From the NCBI GenBank assembly GCA_022559845.1, contig CM040125.1:326127829-326191828 (forward strand): a stretch of 64,000 nucleotides of DNA. Reading direction: 5' to 3'. Source of the DNA: Amorphophallus konjac (Eukaryota; Streptophyta; Magnoliopsida; Alismatales; Araceae). The notes beneath the pieces were generated by a model. It was not told where the DNA came from, made no database searches, and was given only the letters and a program-made list of their open reading frames with translations. Made by a program: the position numbers and the translations under genes. Shown here one piece after another: positions 43,680 through 55,829 of the stretch. Numbering within the stretch: the stretch's first letter is position 1; the number at the start of each line of letters is the position of its first letter.

Positions 43680-44079
43680 GAGAAGGAACCCTAAATAAGA
43701 GCGGAGAAAAAACCCTAGATTTGGTGGCTCAAATTGGGTTAATCTTGCTAAAAATTGAGATAGGAAGAATCCTAGAAGGATTATGAACTTTCCTGGATTG
43801 AACCGAGTGCTAGAAACCTTCCTAAGATGGACTCTAGGAAGATTAGGATCAGAAGAACGGCGTTCGGTTGGAAACGGATTTCCTTCTGAGAATGTGGTCT
43901 GCTCTATGACCGTGATCATAAGAGAACGTGGTGACATGACAGACCATGTCTAAGATAGGTGATTAAAAAGCATGAATTTGAATTCAAATGAATGCGATCT
44001 AGTCGACAGTCGTAATTAGAAGAGCGCGTCCACGCGACATGCCGTGTTCTGAATGACTCTGCCTATCTTACTAACTTCA

Positions 44080-44330
44080 CTACGACTATCTTAGTTATGT
44101 GACTATCTTAGCAAAGAAAAGTGACTATCTCAATGTAGCTATCCCAACAAATATGTAGCTATCTCAACAAATATATGCAACTATCTCAACAAAGATATGC
44201 AGCTATGTTAACAGTGCACCTATCTAAATCAATGCAGTTATGTGAACAATGTATCTATCTCAATCAATGCAGCTATGTAAACAGTGCGCCTATCTCAACT
44301 CTAGGGGCTATCTCAACTCCAGGGCACAAA
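44080..44330. repeat. Short array GCAGCTATCTCAACAA, about ten copies
   Basis: Units of 20-30 bp: TATGCAGCTATGTTAACAGT, AATATGTAGCTATCTCAAC and similar. Located in the U3 of the Tat-B LTR, between its tip and the TATA box. Confidence 0.8.
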
Positions 44331-44468
44331 AATTAAACTTTAAGGGCTCGGGATGAGTTAAAAGGGCTCACAATGGGCCAGAGAATCAATCTATCAATGA
44401 CCAATTGGGGCATTAGCATGGAGAATAAGAGAATGGCTCAACTTGTGGGCCTAAAATGAGTGTCTACA

Positions 44469-47400
44469 GATGTCCCTCCTTGATGTCCACTTTACAGGGG
44501 AGCGAGCGGAGGTGACACGAAGTGTAGACGAAGCAGAGATACAGTGAAGCGGACTGATAAGTGGATATCAAGGTAAGAAGACACCTGTCACAACCGACAA
44601 GTGATAGGAATAATCCAGAAAACTCCAAGCTAACTACAAGGTCAAGCTATCACGGATGACCGGAACAACAGACAAGGAAAACAAAAGGATATAAGGATGA
44701 TGATCAACCTCTTGCACAAAGAGGCACCCCAGTGTGTAGCAATTGCAGGTTTCACTCAATTAGAAGAGTTGTCGCGAGCCCGACAGAACAATCATCACCA
44801 TTGTGTGGTTCACAGCTAATGAGTGTATCAAAGGAGGAATAACTAGAATAAATTAGATTGAATTGGGATGGTGAAAATCCTAGACAGGAGTCATGCTGAC
44901 CAACAAGACCAGGCAATTAATCCAAAGAAGACCTTCAAGTTCGGAATGGAATGATTATCTCTTATTTAAGAATTTAGACATGATTGATCATCAATTGAAG
45001 AGAAGTTGGGGCAAGTTGTGAGTCATGAATGCTCACAAATGACATGATACATGTTGGGTTAAAATAAAAGAAATCATCAAAATAAATGCAAAAAAAGATC
45101 AAAATAGAAAATAGTTAAAGATAATATTGTTAGACTAAATAAATCAGGATCAAGAGTCTTCCGCAACCATGGCGTCCGAGATAGAGTCCATTATCCCCAA
45201 ATTTATCCAACCTAACGGCCTATCCAATTATTAACTGTATGCTATAGATCATCATTATTTTTGGTAAAGATGAACTCATATCTCAGAACACACATAGAAC
45301 CAGCAAGTCCTTGAGATGATATAATAGTGTAGATAACATATAGTAGTGTAAAAGAGTAGGGATAGAAATAATTACCTAATGGCAGAGTGCAGTAATTTTT
45401 TTAGATTTTTATGCTTTCAGATTTTTTATTGGATTTTCATAGACAGAGAAGAGATGAGATCATATAAAACAACATGATGAAGCAACATGAGAACAATTAA
45501 ACAAAAGCATGGTGGGACTGCAAACATGGCAGACAACCATACAAAAGCACGGTGGGACAGACAAACAAAACAAACAGAAAGGCACGGTGGGATGGACAAA
45601 CAAAACACATAGAGGGCATTGTGGGACAGATAAACATAACATACAGAATGGCACGATAGGACGGATAAATAAAGCACACAGAATGGCATAGTGGGATGGA
45701 CAAACAAAACACGTAGGGAGCACGGTGGGACAGACAAACAAAACACACAGAATGGCACGGTGGGACGAACAAACAAAACACGTAGAGGGCACGGTGGGAT
45801 TGATAAACAAAACACACAGAATGGCACAGTGGGACGAGCAAACAGAGCGAACAACCAGAGATACGGTGGGATGGGCAAACATAACGGATATATAGAAACA
45901 TGGTGGAACGAGCAAGCAGAGTAGATGAACAAAGATAAAAACTAAAACCTAAACATTTTAGCTAGCCAATGATCAAAACTAAGTAAAGAACTGTCGGGTT
46001 CATAAACATGTGAGGGCCTTCTCATCAAATCATAATCAAATCATATAATGGGGAAAAATAATCATGGATGGAGAAGGATTGGTGATGCAAGAAACTTAGA
46101 TCGAGTCATGGCTGGAACTGAAGGGTTGAGACAGATCAAAAGATGTGAGCGGGACTTAGGTAAGAGTAATGATGGAATGATAGGAAGAATTTGAATGAGC
46201 AATGCTAAAAACCTGCATCCCGCACGCTTAGTAAACAAATTAAATCTGTTCTCAAGAGAAAATAAAAGGAACTAATAGACACATAAGGATAACTGAGTGA
46301 TTTTTTTGGAAGTTTCTGATTTTTTGGACTTTTGAACTTTTTGATTTTTTTTGAACTTTTGAATTTTATGATTTTTTTTACTTTTGAACTTTTGGAAGAC
46401 ACTAGGTCTAGGTTGGCTAACTGTAACACTAAAGCTAGTTACAACTGTTGGCCAGGGATCCCCATTCCTTTCCCTTTCACTTAAAACTGTCCTTTAGCAC
46501 GGGGGTACATTAAAAAAATGGTGTCCTATACCGACTACCCCTAGTTAACGGTGCCCCTACTAAGGCCATATCGAGGGACACTCTCGTCTTAGAGGGAAAA
46601 ATGGAAGAAAAGTGGGGACAAGCCCGGTGTAAGTTTAGAGGTATTAAGGTTTAACTTCCTTCCATGCACTACCCCTAGGGATTAGGTCTATTGCGTCAGG
46701 ACATTTTGTCTCATATTTTTTTAGACCTTTTTAATTAAGTAGGCAGACGATCAGGCTCATGACGTCCCGCGAAGAACTATACTGCCCTCTTGCCATGCCT
46801 TTTTTATGTGCTTGCCCCTTGTGGCTAAATTTGATCGATTTTGCACATTTTTCAGGTCTTATGAGACTGTCCCTATTTGATACCTCCTCCTTTCGGGGAG
46901 TGCTTAGGTTGGTCATCTTGCCCATTCAACCCTGCCCCTACACTTGGGCCAAGTGGAGAAGAGAAAAAACCTACATGCCCCTAGAAACGATGTTTACCAA
47001 AGGGAGCCGACTAAGGTTGCCGTGTAGTGTGTGTAATCTGTGCTAAGGGGTTGTCTTTAATGACTAAGGAGGGAATGCCGAACTCCTAACATGAAGTTTA
47101 TTATAGCCTAAGTGCTGCAGAAGCAAACTTCAACCTAGAACTAACTTGACTTGACCTAGGACAAGACCCGTAAACTACCACTCATTGTCATGTTAAACCT
47201 CACTTTGCGGCATATGCGTACAAATGAATAGTGTAAAGTACGTGAAAGTATATTCTTATGCAAATAAAATGTACCTTGCACTCTTAGTCGTGGAAATAGC
47301 TTGCAATCCCAAAATAGCTTTGAATTACCCCTTGCACTTGCTCTTCTTGTATTCGCAACTTGCAGGATGTGATAGGAAAGGCAATGATGACAAGAATTCA

Positions 47401-47560
47401 AGGTAGATCAACAAGACAGAGTGGTGACTAGACTGGACTTAAGAAGAAAAAGGATGCAAAAGAAAAGAGGCGGGGCTTGAACTCCCTCACGAGGGTGTAA
47501 CACCCTGAATACTTGGAAGGTCTACAGAATAGGTAGAAATCAAAGAGGCTTATGAAGGAC
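44469..47560 (-). other. Tat-B 3' tail, non-coding
   Basis: Sequence between the unidentified ORF (47568-48563) and the Tat-B LTR. It holds a 35-bp array (45500-45930), a T/TTTTGAAC low-complexity patch at about 46300-46400, and otherwise unremarkable sequence with only short frames. The purine tract AGGAGGGACATC sits at its end. It fits a Tat-type 3' untranslated tail, but 46450-47500 could equally be leader sequence of another element. Confidence 0.45.
45500..45930. repeat. Minisatellite L: 35-bp units, about 12 copies
   Basis: Core CACGGTGGGACAGACAAACA followed by AAACACACAGAATGG; period 35 (for example 45548 to 45583). Frames of about 150 codons on the minus strand and 60-77 on the plus strand run through it and are artefacts of the repeat. 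Confidence 0.9.
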
Positions 47561-47567
47561 TAAAGCC

Positions 47568-48563
47568 TTAAAAATAGCAAGAAAAAGGCCGTAGGCCCTG
47601 ATTGGATAGAATATGAGAAATTGAAGGATGATAATTTGGAGGATCCCAAAGAATAGGAGGAAGATGGTCCAAAAGCCGTAAAGAAGTAGAGAAATTAAAT
47701 GAGGGGAGATCTGAAGGGTCCGGAGAAAAGGCACATGATGACAAAAACCTGGAATAATCCAGAGGTTCCAGGGAAAAAGTAGGGTAAGTGTATGAAGGCT
47801 CCGGGGGTTTTGGAGAAAAAGAAGGGTAAAAATGAGAAAGCTCTGGAGGCTCCGGAGAAAAATGATGATGATGATGTGATGATTCAAAAGGTGGGTACAA
47901 AGGATGATAATACAATTGAGGTCGAAGAGGAGATGATGACTCAAGTTTGGAGGGAGGATAAGTGGGAAAAGGAAGATCAAGATTCGAGAAGAACAAGGAT
48001 GATGGATTACGCTTGGAGGAGAGAAGGTAGAGGATCCAAGAATATGAACTAAGTAAGAAAATTGATGATTGAGAAGAACTGGGAGATGAAGATGAATTAG
48101 AGATGGACCCAACATACACTCCTCTTAGCCCTGTCTTGTATCTCCTCCTCTTCTTAGTAGACATTTCCTTGCAATATGGCAACCTTATATTTACTTTAAC
48201 ATCTCGACTCTTTGTCTTCATATACCTCCTCACATAATGGGCCCAACGAGCAGACGACTTGGCCCTTCTTTGACAAATGGTCTTGCTTGATGCACTCATT
48301 GTCTCTTGGCTTTCACTTGATAGACCCTTAATGTCAATATCATCCCTTGAACATTTGTGTGTAAACAACAGTTCCCTTGGTAAATATGTAGGGAAATCAT
48401 CGGGTAACTCTACCTGTGATGTTGGATTCTGGACATAGCACAGCTTCTTTATAAGTTCCCTTGATGAATAAACAATGTTAACCCATGGGGGTTCATCATT
48501 CGGTATAAGAAGCTTGGGCGTGCTTGATGATAGGGAATGCCCTACGCCCTATCCAAAAGGGAT
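47568..48563 (-). CDS. Unidentified Tat-B-associated ORF, Ser/Pro-rich
   Basis: An open frame of about 330 codons on the minus strand, bounded upstream by a stop near 48565; no clear ATG, so the start is undefined and it may be the rest of a larger protein. The N-terminal part ('LLIPNDEPPWVNIVYSS', 'LPDDFPTYLPRELLFTHKCS', 'YVRRYMKTKSRDVKVN') looks like ordinary globular protein; a basic stretch KKRRRYKT follows, then a long Ser/Pro/Tyr-rich tail with imperfect repeats 'FSPEPPELSHFYPS', 'FSPKPPEPSYTYPT', 'FSLEPLDYSRF'. I do not recognise it. By position it would be an extra ORF of a minus-strand Tat-like element, upstream of its 3' tail. Confidence 0.4.
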
Positions 48564-48599
48564 GTCCTCCAGACTACCGGACAACCGGATATCGGCAAA

Positions 48600-50110
48600 A
48601 AAGGTAGCGTTAATGAATAGTAACTTTAACTATCCATTTTAGGCCCATTAAGAGTTAAATTCTGTTAATTTCACCACCATTGTGACTCTACGTCTCGGAA
48701 CGAGTTTTTTCCACTGCTCACGCAACCCTCGACCACCGAGCTTCACTCTGTGTTGTACTGCCCCGGTCGGAACTCCCGGATCAGTCCTTTTGCAGCAGTT
48801 TAGCCCGATCGGGTACCCTTGAATCGTGAATAAAATGAATATAAACAAGGCCTATAGCGATCACGGTTTGGGCCTATGGGTTTGCCCCGCCATGTCCATG
48901 ATATGACCTCGCTTTGGGGCCGATAACCCTTTGAGTCAGACTTACCCTTTCTGGGTTTCGTCCTCTTTATTAATATTAAATCACGTCGGATCATAGGCGA
49001 ACATGTCTTCAGGGGATCAACCCTGACGTTGCTACACTGTTAGCATAAATCAGTCCCAGATCGAAGTCTGAATGAGTTTTCCACGATGCTTTTAAACTCA
49101 AACTCGATGGCCCGGGGCTACGCCGGTTCGCCTTTGAACCTACATGTGTATGCGACGGTGTCAACGATGAGTCGAAAGATTCACGCAGACCTGATCGGAA
49201 AGCCCCCTCGGATGATTTTAACCTCCTGGTAGGCTAGTCCTCGGGGGTGCTGTTTTCGATATGGGCCTGGGTGCTATCATTTCATGCACACCTGGGCGAT
49301 TAAGGCACCGTCTCATACTTCTGTAGACGAGCACCACTACATCCCCCGACATACTCAGGGACAGGGAGAGATGCTGCCAAAATTTTGACTCTTCGTCGCT
49401 CGAGTAGTAACATGAATAAATGGAATATAAATGACGCCTATTACAGGTCGAATCCGAACCCTCGGGATTGTCCCGCCATGGCCGGAATCTGACCTTGCCC
49501 TGGGGCCGACAACCCTCCGGAGCTCTATCCCGCTTTCCCACCACCAAACATTAAATTATGTCGTCTCTCCGGCAAACATTTACTCGAAGAATAATTCATG
49601 ACTTCGTTGTGCTTTCAACCCGAAATGATCTCCGAATAAAATAAAATAATAATAATAATAATAAACAAATAATGAATAAGTGAACCGGTCTAAGCATCCC
49701 TGTCATCAAGCATGGGATGCCCCGCCATGCCTAATTTTTCGTTATTTCCTTTCTTTTAATAAATTTAATTTCAGGCTATAGGGCCCTTTTTCTTGACGAC
49801 TAATCAAGGGTTTTCTCCCTTTTGGGGAGATGTAATTAACGTCGTGACCTTTATGGCATAGCGAGTTTCAGTCTCGACCCGCTACCCACTATCGTCTGAT
49901 CAGTCAGACAGCGCGCACTAGCTGCTCCAAGCCACCTCGGTCTCTAGAGTCCGAACAAACTCTCACCTTGTGATTAGAATGCCTACACAAAATAAATAAA
50001 ATAAATAACCAAGAAAATAAATAAATAAAAATAAAAATAAAAATAAAATAGATAAAAAAGTGTTCCCACAACTGGTCGTGATAACGATTAGTCGCTACAT
50101 AATGTACAGT
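48600..50110. repeat. GC-rich Tat-like blocks related to 11480-12910
   Basis: Block landmarks repeat: 'CCCCGCCATG' with 'TGACCT' and 'GGGGCCGA' at 48885-48925 and 49470-49510; 'TAATATTAAATCACGTCGG' near 48973 and 'CATTAAATTATGTCGTC' near 49548. 'TAATCAAGGG' plus 'GATGTAATTAACG' near 49801-49835 matches 12708-12745. An (AATAA)n stretch at 49985-50055 parallels the AT tract at 11205. At about 49344 GGGACAGGGAGAGA precedes TGCTGCCAAAATTTT, which could be a purine tract with LTR start; 10222-10247 (CAAGGGGAGATACTGCCG) is its counterpart. No gene seen. Confidence 0.55.
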
Positions 50111-50159
50111 TGCATTCAAAACGCGGTGCCTGTTAGAGTTGCTTTCAAGCTAAAATCGT

Positions 50160-51060
50160 CCACCGGGTGGGTAGCCCCTACCAACACCTCCACCAGGCTA
50201 AGTTGCCCCTGTCAACACCTCCATAGGACCAGGTAGGGCCTGCTAGTGCCTCACTCGGCTCCACCAGGCTGGGTAGCCCCTGTCGGTGCACCAACTCGGC
50301 TGGGTAGCCCCTGTTAACACAGTGCCCTCAGATCCTTCACCGAGCTGGGTTCTTCCTACAGGTGCCTCAGCCAGGCTAGGTAGCCCCGTTGAATGCTTCA
50401 ACTGGACTGGGTGGCCCATGACACCACCCGTCGCTCTATCGGGCTGGGTAGCCCTTATCGGTGCCTCCACCAAGCTCGGTAGCCCAGCCGATGCACCAAT
50501 TGGGCTGGGTGGCCCATGCCACCGCCACACCTCCACCTGCCGCTCAGCTGGGCTAGGTAGCCCTTAACGGTGCCTCCTCTGAGCTAGGTAACCCCTGTGG
50601 GCACACCAACTAGGCTGGGCGGCCCATGCCACTGCCATGCCTCCGCATGCCGCTCTGTCGAGCTGGGTAGCCCTTACCAGTGCCTCCATCGGGCTACGTA
50701 GCCCCGCCGGCACACCAACCTAGCTGGGCGGCCCATGCCACCACCAAGCCTCTGCTCGCCGCTCCACCAGGCTGGGTAGCCCTTGTCAGCGCACCAACCG
50801 GGCTAGGTGGCCCATGCCATCACCATGCCTCCGCCTACCGCTCTGTCGAGCTGGGTAGCCCTTATCGGTGTCTCCACCACGCTCGATAGCCCCCACCAGT
50901 ACACCAATAGAGTTGGGTGTCCCATGCCACCACCACACCTCTGCCTGCTGCTCCACTAGGCTGGGTAGCCCCCGCCAGTGCATCAGCGGGGTTGGTGCCC
51001 CCTGCCAGCACTTCAACCAGTCTGGGTCGCTCTTCTTAGTGCCTCAACCAGACCAGGTAC
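50160..51060. repeat. Minisatellite M: GGGCTGGGTAGCCC units
   Basis: About 28 units of 28-35 bp with the core GCTGGGTAGCCCYTGYCRG and CCTCCACC filler; every second or third unit has GCTGGGYGGCCCATGCCA instead, giving a higher-order pattern of about 125-130 bp. GGGCTGGGTAGCCC (50441-50454) is a 5-bp-stem, 4-base-loop hairpin. Directly upstream of a TATA box at 51083. Confidence 0.88.
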
Positions 51061-51082
51061 CCCCTTTGGCCAATTTTTGGCC

Positions 51083-51090
51083 TATAAATA
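51083..51090 (+). promoter_or_regulatory. TATA box after minisatellite M
   Basis: TATAAATA in GGCCTATAAATACCCC, followed by a purine-rich leader (GAAGAAGAAGAAGGAG). The order array, TATA, purine leader is the same as at 8105-9060, which suggests an equivalent LTR promoter on the plus strand. Confidence 0.55.
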
Positions 51091-51499
51091 CCCCATAGGG
51101 GCAATAAAAAAAGAAGAAGAAGAAGGAGAGCACATACCCCATGGACAACCCACAATGGGTTCAAGGTGATCCGACTTGCTTTGGCTTTGACTTGTTTTGA
51201 CTTTAGTCTTTGACACGCCGAGGGAATGTCATGATGGCATTCCACTAAACAGGGCTTAGACAAGTCACAAGTCCTACGAGAACATGCAGTGTATGCGAGG
51301 ACATGTAATGTATGCGCAAGGGTTACACGCTCCAGCAAACACATGGGCCCACAATGATTTACCTTGAAAAATGCACCCTACCCAAAAGTCACCATCAAAA
51401 ATCACCCTTGTCGAAGATCGCATTCATCTGAGAATGCGCTACTACCGAAGACCGCATTCAAGCCCTGACAACTATTCGATGGTTGTCACGTCAGCAAAG

Positions 51500-52030
51500 T
51501 TTGTCCCTATCGAACAACCCTTAGATGGCACCCGATTATCCCAGTCTTAACAGTGCCCGATTACCCCAACTCAAAGGTGCCCGACTACTCTAGTTACGAC
51601 AGTGCCTGACTGTCCTGGTTTCAATAGCATCTGACCACTCCAGTAACAATGGTGCTTGACTACTCCAGTCACGATGGCATATGACTACTCCAGTCTCAAC
51701 TGCGCCTCACTACTCCAGTCACAACGGCGCCCGTCTGCCCCCAATCTTAGCAGCACCCGACTATCCTAGTCTCAATGGTATCCAACTACTCCAATCACTA
51801 TAGCGCCCATCGGTCCTCAGTTTTAATGACACCTGACTGTCCTAGTCTCAACAGCCCCCGACTACTCTAGTCACAACGATGCCCGACTACCCCAATCTCA
51901 ACGGTGTCCGAGAGCTACAGAAGTAGCTGGTGCCCTACTGCTCCGTACAAGCTGGTGCCCGACTGCTCCGTACGAACTGGGCCCGACTACTCTAATATGA
52001 GCCTGTGCTTGATTGCTCCATATGAACCCC
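51500..52030. repeat. Minisatellite N: GCCCGACTACTCCAGTC units
   Basis: About 18 units of 28-32 bp, YGCCCGACTACTCCAGTCWCAACGG. I see no strong inverted repeat in this unit, unlike the other arrays. From 51910 it degenerates into GTGCCCGACTGCTCCGTAC units. Confidence 0.87.
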
Positions 52031-53150
52031 CCCCCCCAACTGCTCCACCTGAGTCCCCGAAAAACAAGTAGAACAACTACACATACAGAATTTTTAACAA
52101 CACTTAATAATACATTACAGATGATCGTCAAGGAACTTGTAAGTGCACTTCAGCGCGGATGTATGGGCATTCGGGCTTTCCGACCTAGGAGTCGTTCTCA
52201 GTTTGGTGATCGACTAGCACACGCCGAGGGTAAACTATACAGTCACCTCCCAAACGGCGTCCCGCCAAATCACAAGTCCTATGACGGACACTATGTATGA
52301 AGGGGTAAATACTTATGTGATAATGTAATGACTCAAGAACTAGCATAAATGATGGAATTATCTCGTGGCTTGCATACAACGTGTAATCGGGCTCTTAATG
52401 GCCCATGTAAAGCCTTTCATGGCATGTATCAATGAAGTCCAGTCAGGGAATTGACTCCCTACTTCACCGGCCGCTAGTCTCAACACCGTCCGTTGGATTG
52501 ATGTTTGCCTCACAACTCGGTCCCTACTCGGCCAACGGAATGGAGCCCACACCTGAGCCAGCACTTTCCTACTCCTAACTGAGCTAGCATCAACAAATCC
52601 ATACCTAAGCCAGAACCTGTTAGCTCCATGTCGAGCCAGTGTCTGTCGCTTCACTTTTTGAGCCAATGCCTCTCTTCCATAAACTCAGAGTCTGTGTCCT
52701 CTCCAGTGCCCACACTGGGATTGGTCTCCCTACCTCTACTCATCCTTGCTGTGTTATTGTTGCTTCGTCATTGTAGCACGAGTGAAGCCCTTCCGATGTC
52801 GCGGCCTCCAGGGTCCCTAACTCTTTTCTTCGATAGTTAAACAAGGGTGTTTGGATTATATCCGATTTAAATAAACACCAATCGCTTGCAGTCAGTAGGC
52901 AAATGTCTTGCACCCGAACCCTACATCTTTTGATACACCTTCACCCACGGAATCAAACCTACGCTTCCTACCTAAACAACTACCATGCGCACGTATACCC
53001 TTACCCACTAGTCACCCATACGTCTACGCACACATGTTGTATCCTGGAGCCACATCCTAGTTGAAATATAATTTCGCGGTAATTGTGAGAACTAGACTAG
53101 CACTACGCCCACACAAAACCCAAAAAGCACCCAACAAAAATCATCACCAC
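52031..53150. other. Degenerate sequence, no gene
   Basis: The stretch 52215-52290 ('CACGCCGAGGG', 'CACAAGTCCTA') repeats 51215-51290 in diverged form. The rest has short frames without domains. Probably decayed Tat-like leader. Confidence 0.4.
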
Positions 53151-53156
53151 CACTAA

Positions 53157-53480
53157 TTACTTTTTCTCCCACCATTCCACGTGTGTTGTGCGAATAGTAA
53201 CTGATAGTGGCAAGGATGTAGTGAATAAGACACTGCAAGAGAAAAAAATGTATGCACTCAACTTTTGACTTAGAATGTATGGAATATCCTTAGCTAGGGT
53301 CATCATATCTTGAACAACTTTGATGGGAATGGCAAGAGTGTTTGTTGCACCTTTCATTGGAACATTTAAGGCATGGGAAAGTATCTCTTGATTTAAGTGT
53401 ATCAACACATCCTTAACAACAGTATAGGGTTTAGGGTCAAACCACAAATACTTTTTTTGATACCTTTTCAAATAACATGT
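53157..53480 (-). pseudogene. ORF3-type (plant transposon protein) fragment
   Basis: About 105 codons; 'VVKDVLIHLNQEILSHALNVP' and 'GATNTLAIPIKVVQDMMTLAKDIP' closely parallel the fragment at 55830-56700 (for example 53280-53420 against 56255-56400 at the nucleotide level), and through it the ORF3 of Sirevirus 1. It seems to be a second, separately inserted or duplicated copy. Beyond it, the minus-strand tract AAAAAGGGGGAG (about 53580) looks like a polypurine copy. Confidence 0.6.
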
Positions 53481-53699
53481 CTATTACAAATTATTAAGAA
53501 AAAGAAGTCATCCAAGGGAGCAACCTAATGCAACTAATTAAGTGTAGCAAGAGACCAAAACTTCACAAAACCTATCACTCCCCCTTTTTAACACTATCAA
53601 AGAGGGAGGTGTAATGTAATGCAATTGCAACCATACATGAGTTCTAAGTGGAGCAATTACTCGATCATTGAGAGGAGGATAAAGATTGAGTGGCAGAAC

Positions 53700-55801
53700 T
53701 GATGCGGGACGGACCACGGACTCGACTCCAAATTGATATGCAATCCTTGGACTCTAAACAAGCTTGTGATCGTCCCTAAGCAAGGGAAGCGTTGGACGTG
53801 TGCGGTTGAGGAACCGACAGTGAGCTAGGGTGGTCGGCTCTCTCTCGTGCCCGGATCGGGTCACGGGACGGGTCTCGCTCTCTCTCACAGCGGTGATGAA
53901 AGTAAAGCAAGCTAGTAACCTATCATATGCAGCAGCATACAAACATATATGAAATAAAGCAGATGCCTACGAGGAGGGTGGCGAGTGTACCTCTACGCTC
54001 CGGGCGTTGGGAAGACTTCCCGGCCAAGTACGGTGACTCCCGGTACAAATAATTTCAATAATTTACAGAAATGATTTTCTACTGCCCACTCCACGCAGGG
54101 AGGTAACGGGTTACAAGTGGGGCCCGGGAGGACCGATCTTGGGTTGACGGGCAGCACTTTAATCCGCTCTGTCGGTGCCGTCCGGAAGATGCTTGATGCT
54201 GGTTGTGGGGCCCACGTGCTGGTCGGTGAGGCCAAGTGGGCCCGGAGTGGCACCCCTGTGACAGGGACGCCTGGAGGGACACTCTCTAGGAAGGAGTCGT
54301 ACTGATTTGCCTTGTGGAAGGCGAGTCGGCTCCGATCTTCAAGTGTTGAACTTGCTGTCCACGGATCTGAGTTGCTGTTTCAGACTCGCGCGACCCAACG
54401 AAATCTGCTGCCGCGATCAATCCCGATGTCAGATCGACGCGAAATTGGTGCCGTTGGAAAGCTGATTCAAAATACTTCGACCAAGGACTGTGGCAGGAAT
54501 TTTTAAGGCTCTGGATTTTTCGTGGTGGATTTTGGAACAGAGTGACTAACAGACTTAGAAAACACATGATAGAAATTAATTTTCCTGAGAACAAGCATGG
54601 ATCGTGACTCAAACTTCAGATCTGGGCGTTGGGCTCTTCATGAAAGTTGGAGAGGGGAAAGTAAGGAAGACGTGGATATTTTTTTTGTAATTTATGATGG
54701 AGTTTTGGATGAGAAAATGGATTTTCTAACACTGATGAGTCGGATCTGGACTGCACAGGACAGAATAGATTTTTGACTGAATTTTAATTTTTTGGTGGGG
54801 AAAAAGAACTTATAAAATCGAGGAAAAGGTTGTGGAGAGGGGCTTTGGTGGGAAAAATACCCAATCTAAATTTGGACTCGATCAAAAAAGGGGAAGGGGG
54901 TCGAACAGAGGAAGAACTAGGTTGCTATGACACAAAACAGAACACTGGCAGATCTGGGAGGCTGGGAAACACGAAATGGGAAAAATAGGAAACGATGGCT
55001 AGAAAATAGGAAAAAAAATTTGGGAGAGGGTATTGGCGTGGGGAACCTACCCTCAAAATTTGGGCTCTAGCAGATTCGTGGATTGGAAGCTAAAATTCTG
55101 ACAAGGGGGCTCTGTCCTGATTTGGACAGAACTCTGGCGAAGCGACGGTGGCGGTGCGATGGCGACATGAACGACGGCGGCGGCGGCGGGGTTGAGCGTC
55201 GCACTCAGAGAGGTGGTGATGGAGATGTTTCACACATCTGAAATCAAAGCTCTCACAACTCTAGAGGGGGAGAGAGGGGCGCCCTTGGGCTATTGAGCAC
55301 AAATGAGAATTTTTCCTTCATTAATGCTAAGTAATTCATAAATTACAAGGTATTTATAGAAAATATAAAAAGACCTAAACTACCCTTAGATCTAAATTAG
55401 GGGAGGGGTATACAAGGGACATCACATTTAATCCCATGTGGTCAAAAAAACAAAAATTAAATATGTCTAGTGGAAGGGGGCGCCCCCTTGACCAAGAGCT
55501 TCCAATTTGGACTTTTTGTCCACCTTGTCCCCCCCTTGGTCCAAGTTTTCTAGAAGCCCACCTTGGACCTTTGACCAGCCCCACATGGGCCTCTAGGGAT
55601 TAGGTGGACCAATGGATAAAGAGATGGGGGCCCCTTGCTGGTCCTACTGGACTTTTACACAAAAACCCAAAGATCCTTAAGGAATAACAAATTGGCTTAT
55701 AAAGCCTTACAATTGCAAACATACTTCCCAAGGATATAAATGCAAACTAAAAAGATACAAATATAAAATGAAAAGTTAGTGTCCGGTGTTGATTCCCATC
55801 A
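53700..55801 (-). repeat. Probable solo LTR, 2,102 bp
   Basis: Minus strand starts TGATGGGAATCAAC and ends CCCGCATCA, so the tips TGATG/CATCA are inverted. Flanks are AGAAC (53695-53699) and ATAAC (55802-55806), a 4-of-5 match expected of an aged target duplication. A TATAAATA box is at 55351-55358 on the minus strand. There is no body or second copy. A (CGG)n-containing stretch near 55145-55190 and several short frames lie inside it. The family is not determined. Confidence 0.6.
55351..55358 (-). promoter_or_regulatory. TATA box of the solo LTR
   Basis: TATAAATA on the minus strand about 450 bp inside the LTR tip at 55801. Confidence 0.5.
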
Positions 55802-55829
55802 ATAACTTTGATCACCAATTTTCTAGAAT

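Larger units (their letters stand above)
42640..44468 (-). repeat. Tat-B LTR (inner end approximate)
   Basis: Minus-strand start TGTAGACACTC at 44468, preceded there by AGGAGGGACATC (44469-44480), so it is a 3' LTR. TATAAAA lies at 43673-43679 on the minus strand. It shares 'TGTGATCGCCACC' and 'TTTTTAACCCCTA' with the Tat-A LTR. The presumed U3 (43680-44468) holds a short-unit array; the downstream part holds (TG)n tracts and small duplications. The left end is not defined. Confidence 0.6.

Noticed and set aside
45426..45932. 168-codon minus-strand frame with repeated CFVCLSH pattern
   Set aside because: Direct translation of the 35-bp minisatellite L; related frames are open in the other registers and on the plus strand.
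55140..55260. CGG-rich stretch resembling a first exon of a host gene
   Set aside because: It lies between the inferred tips of a solo LTR and has no continuing frame.
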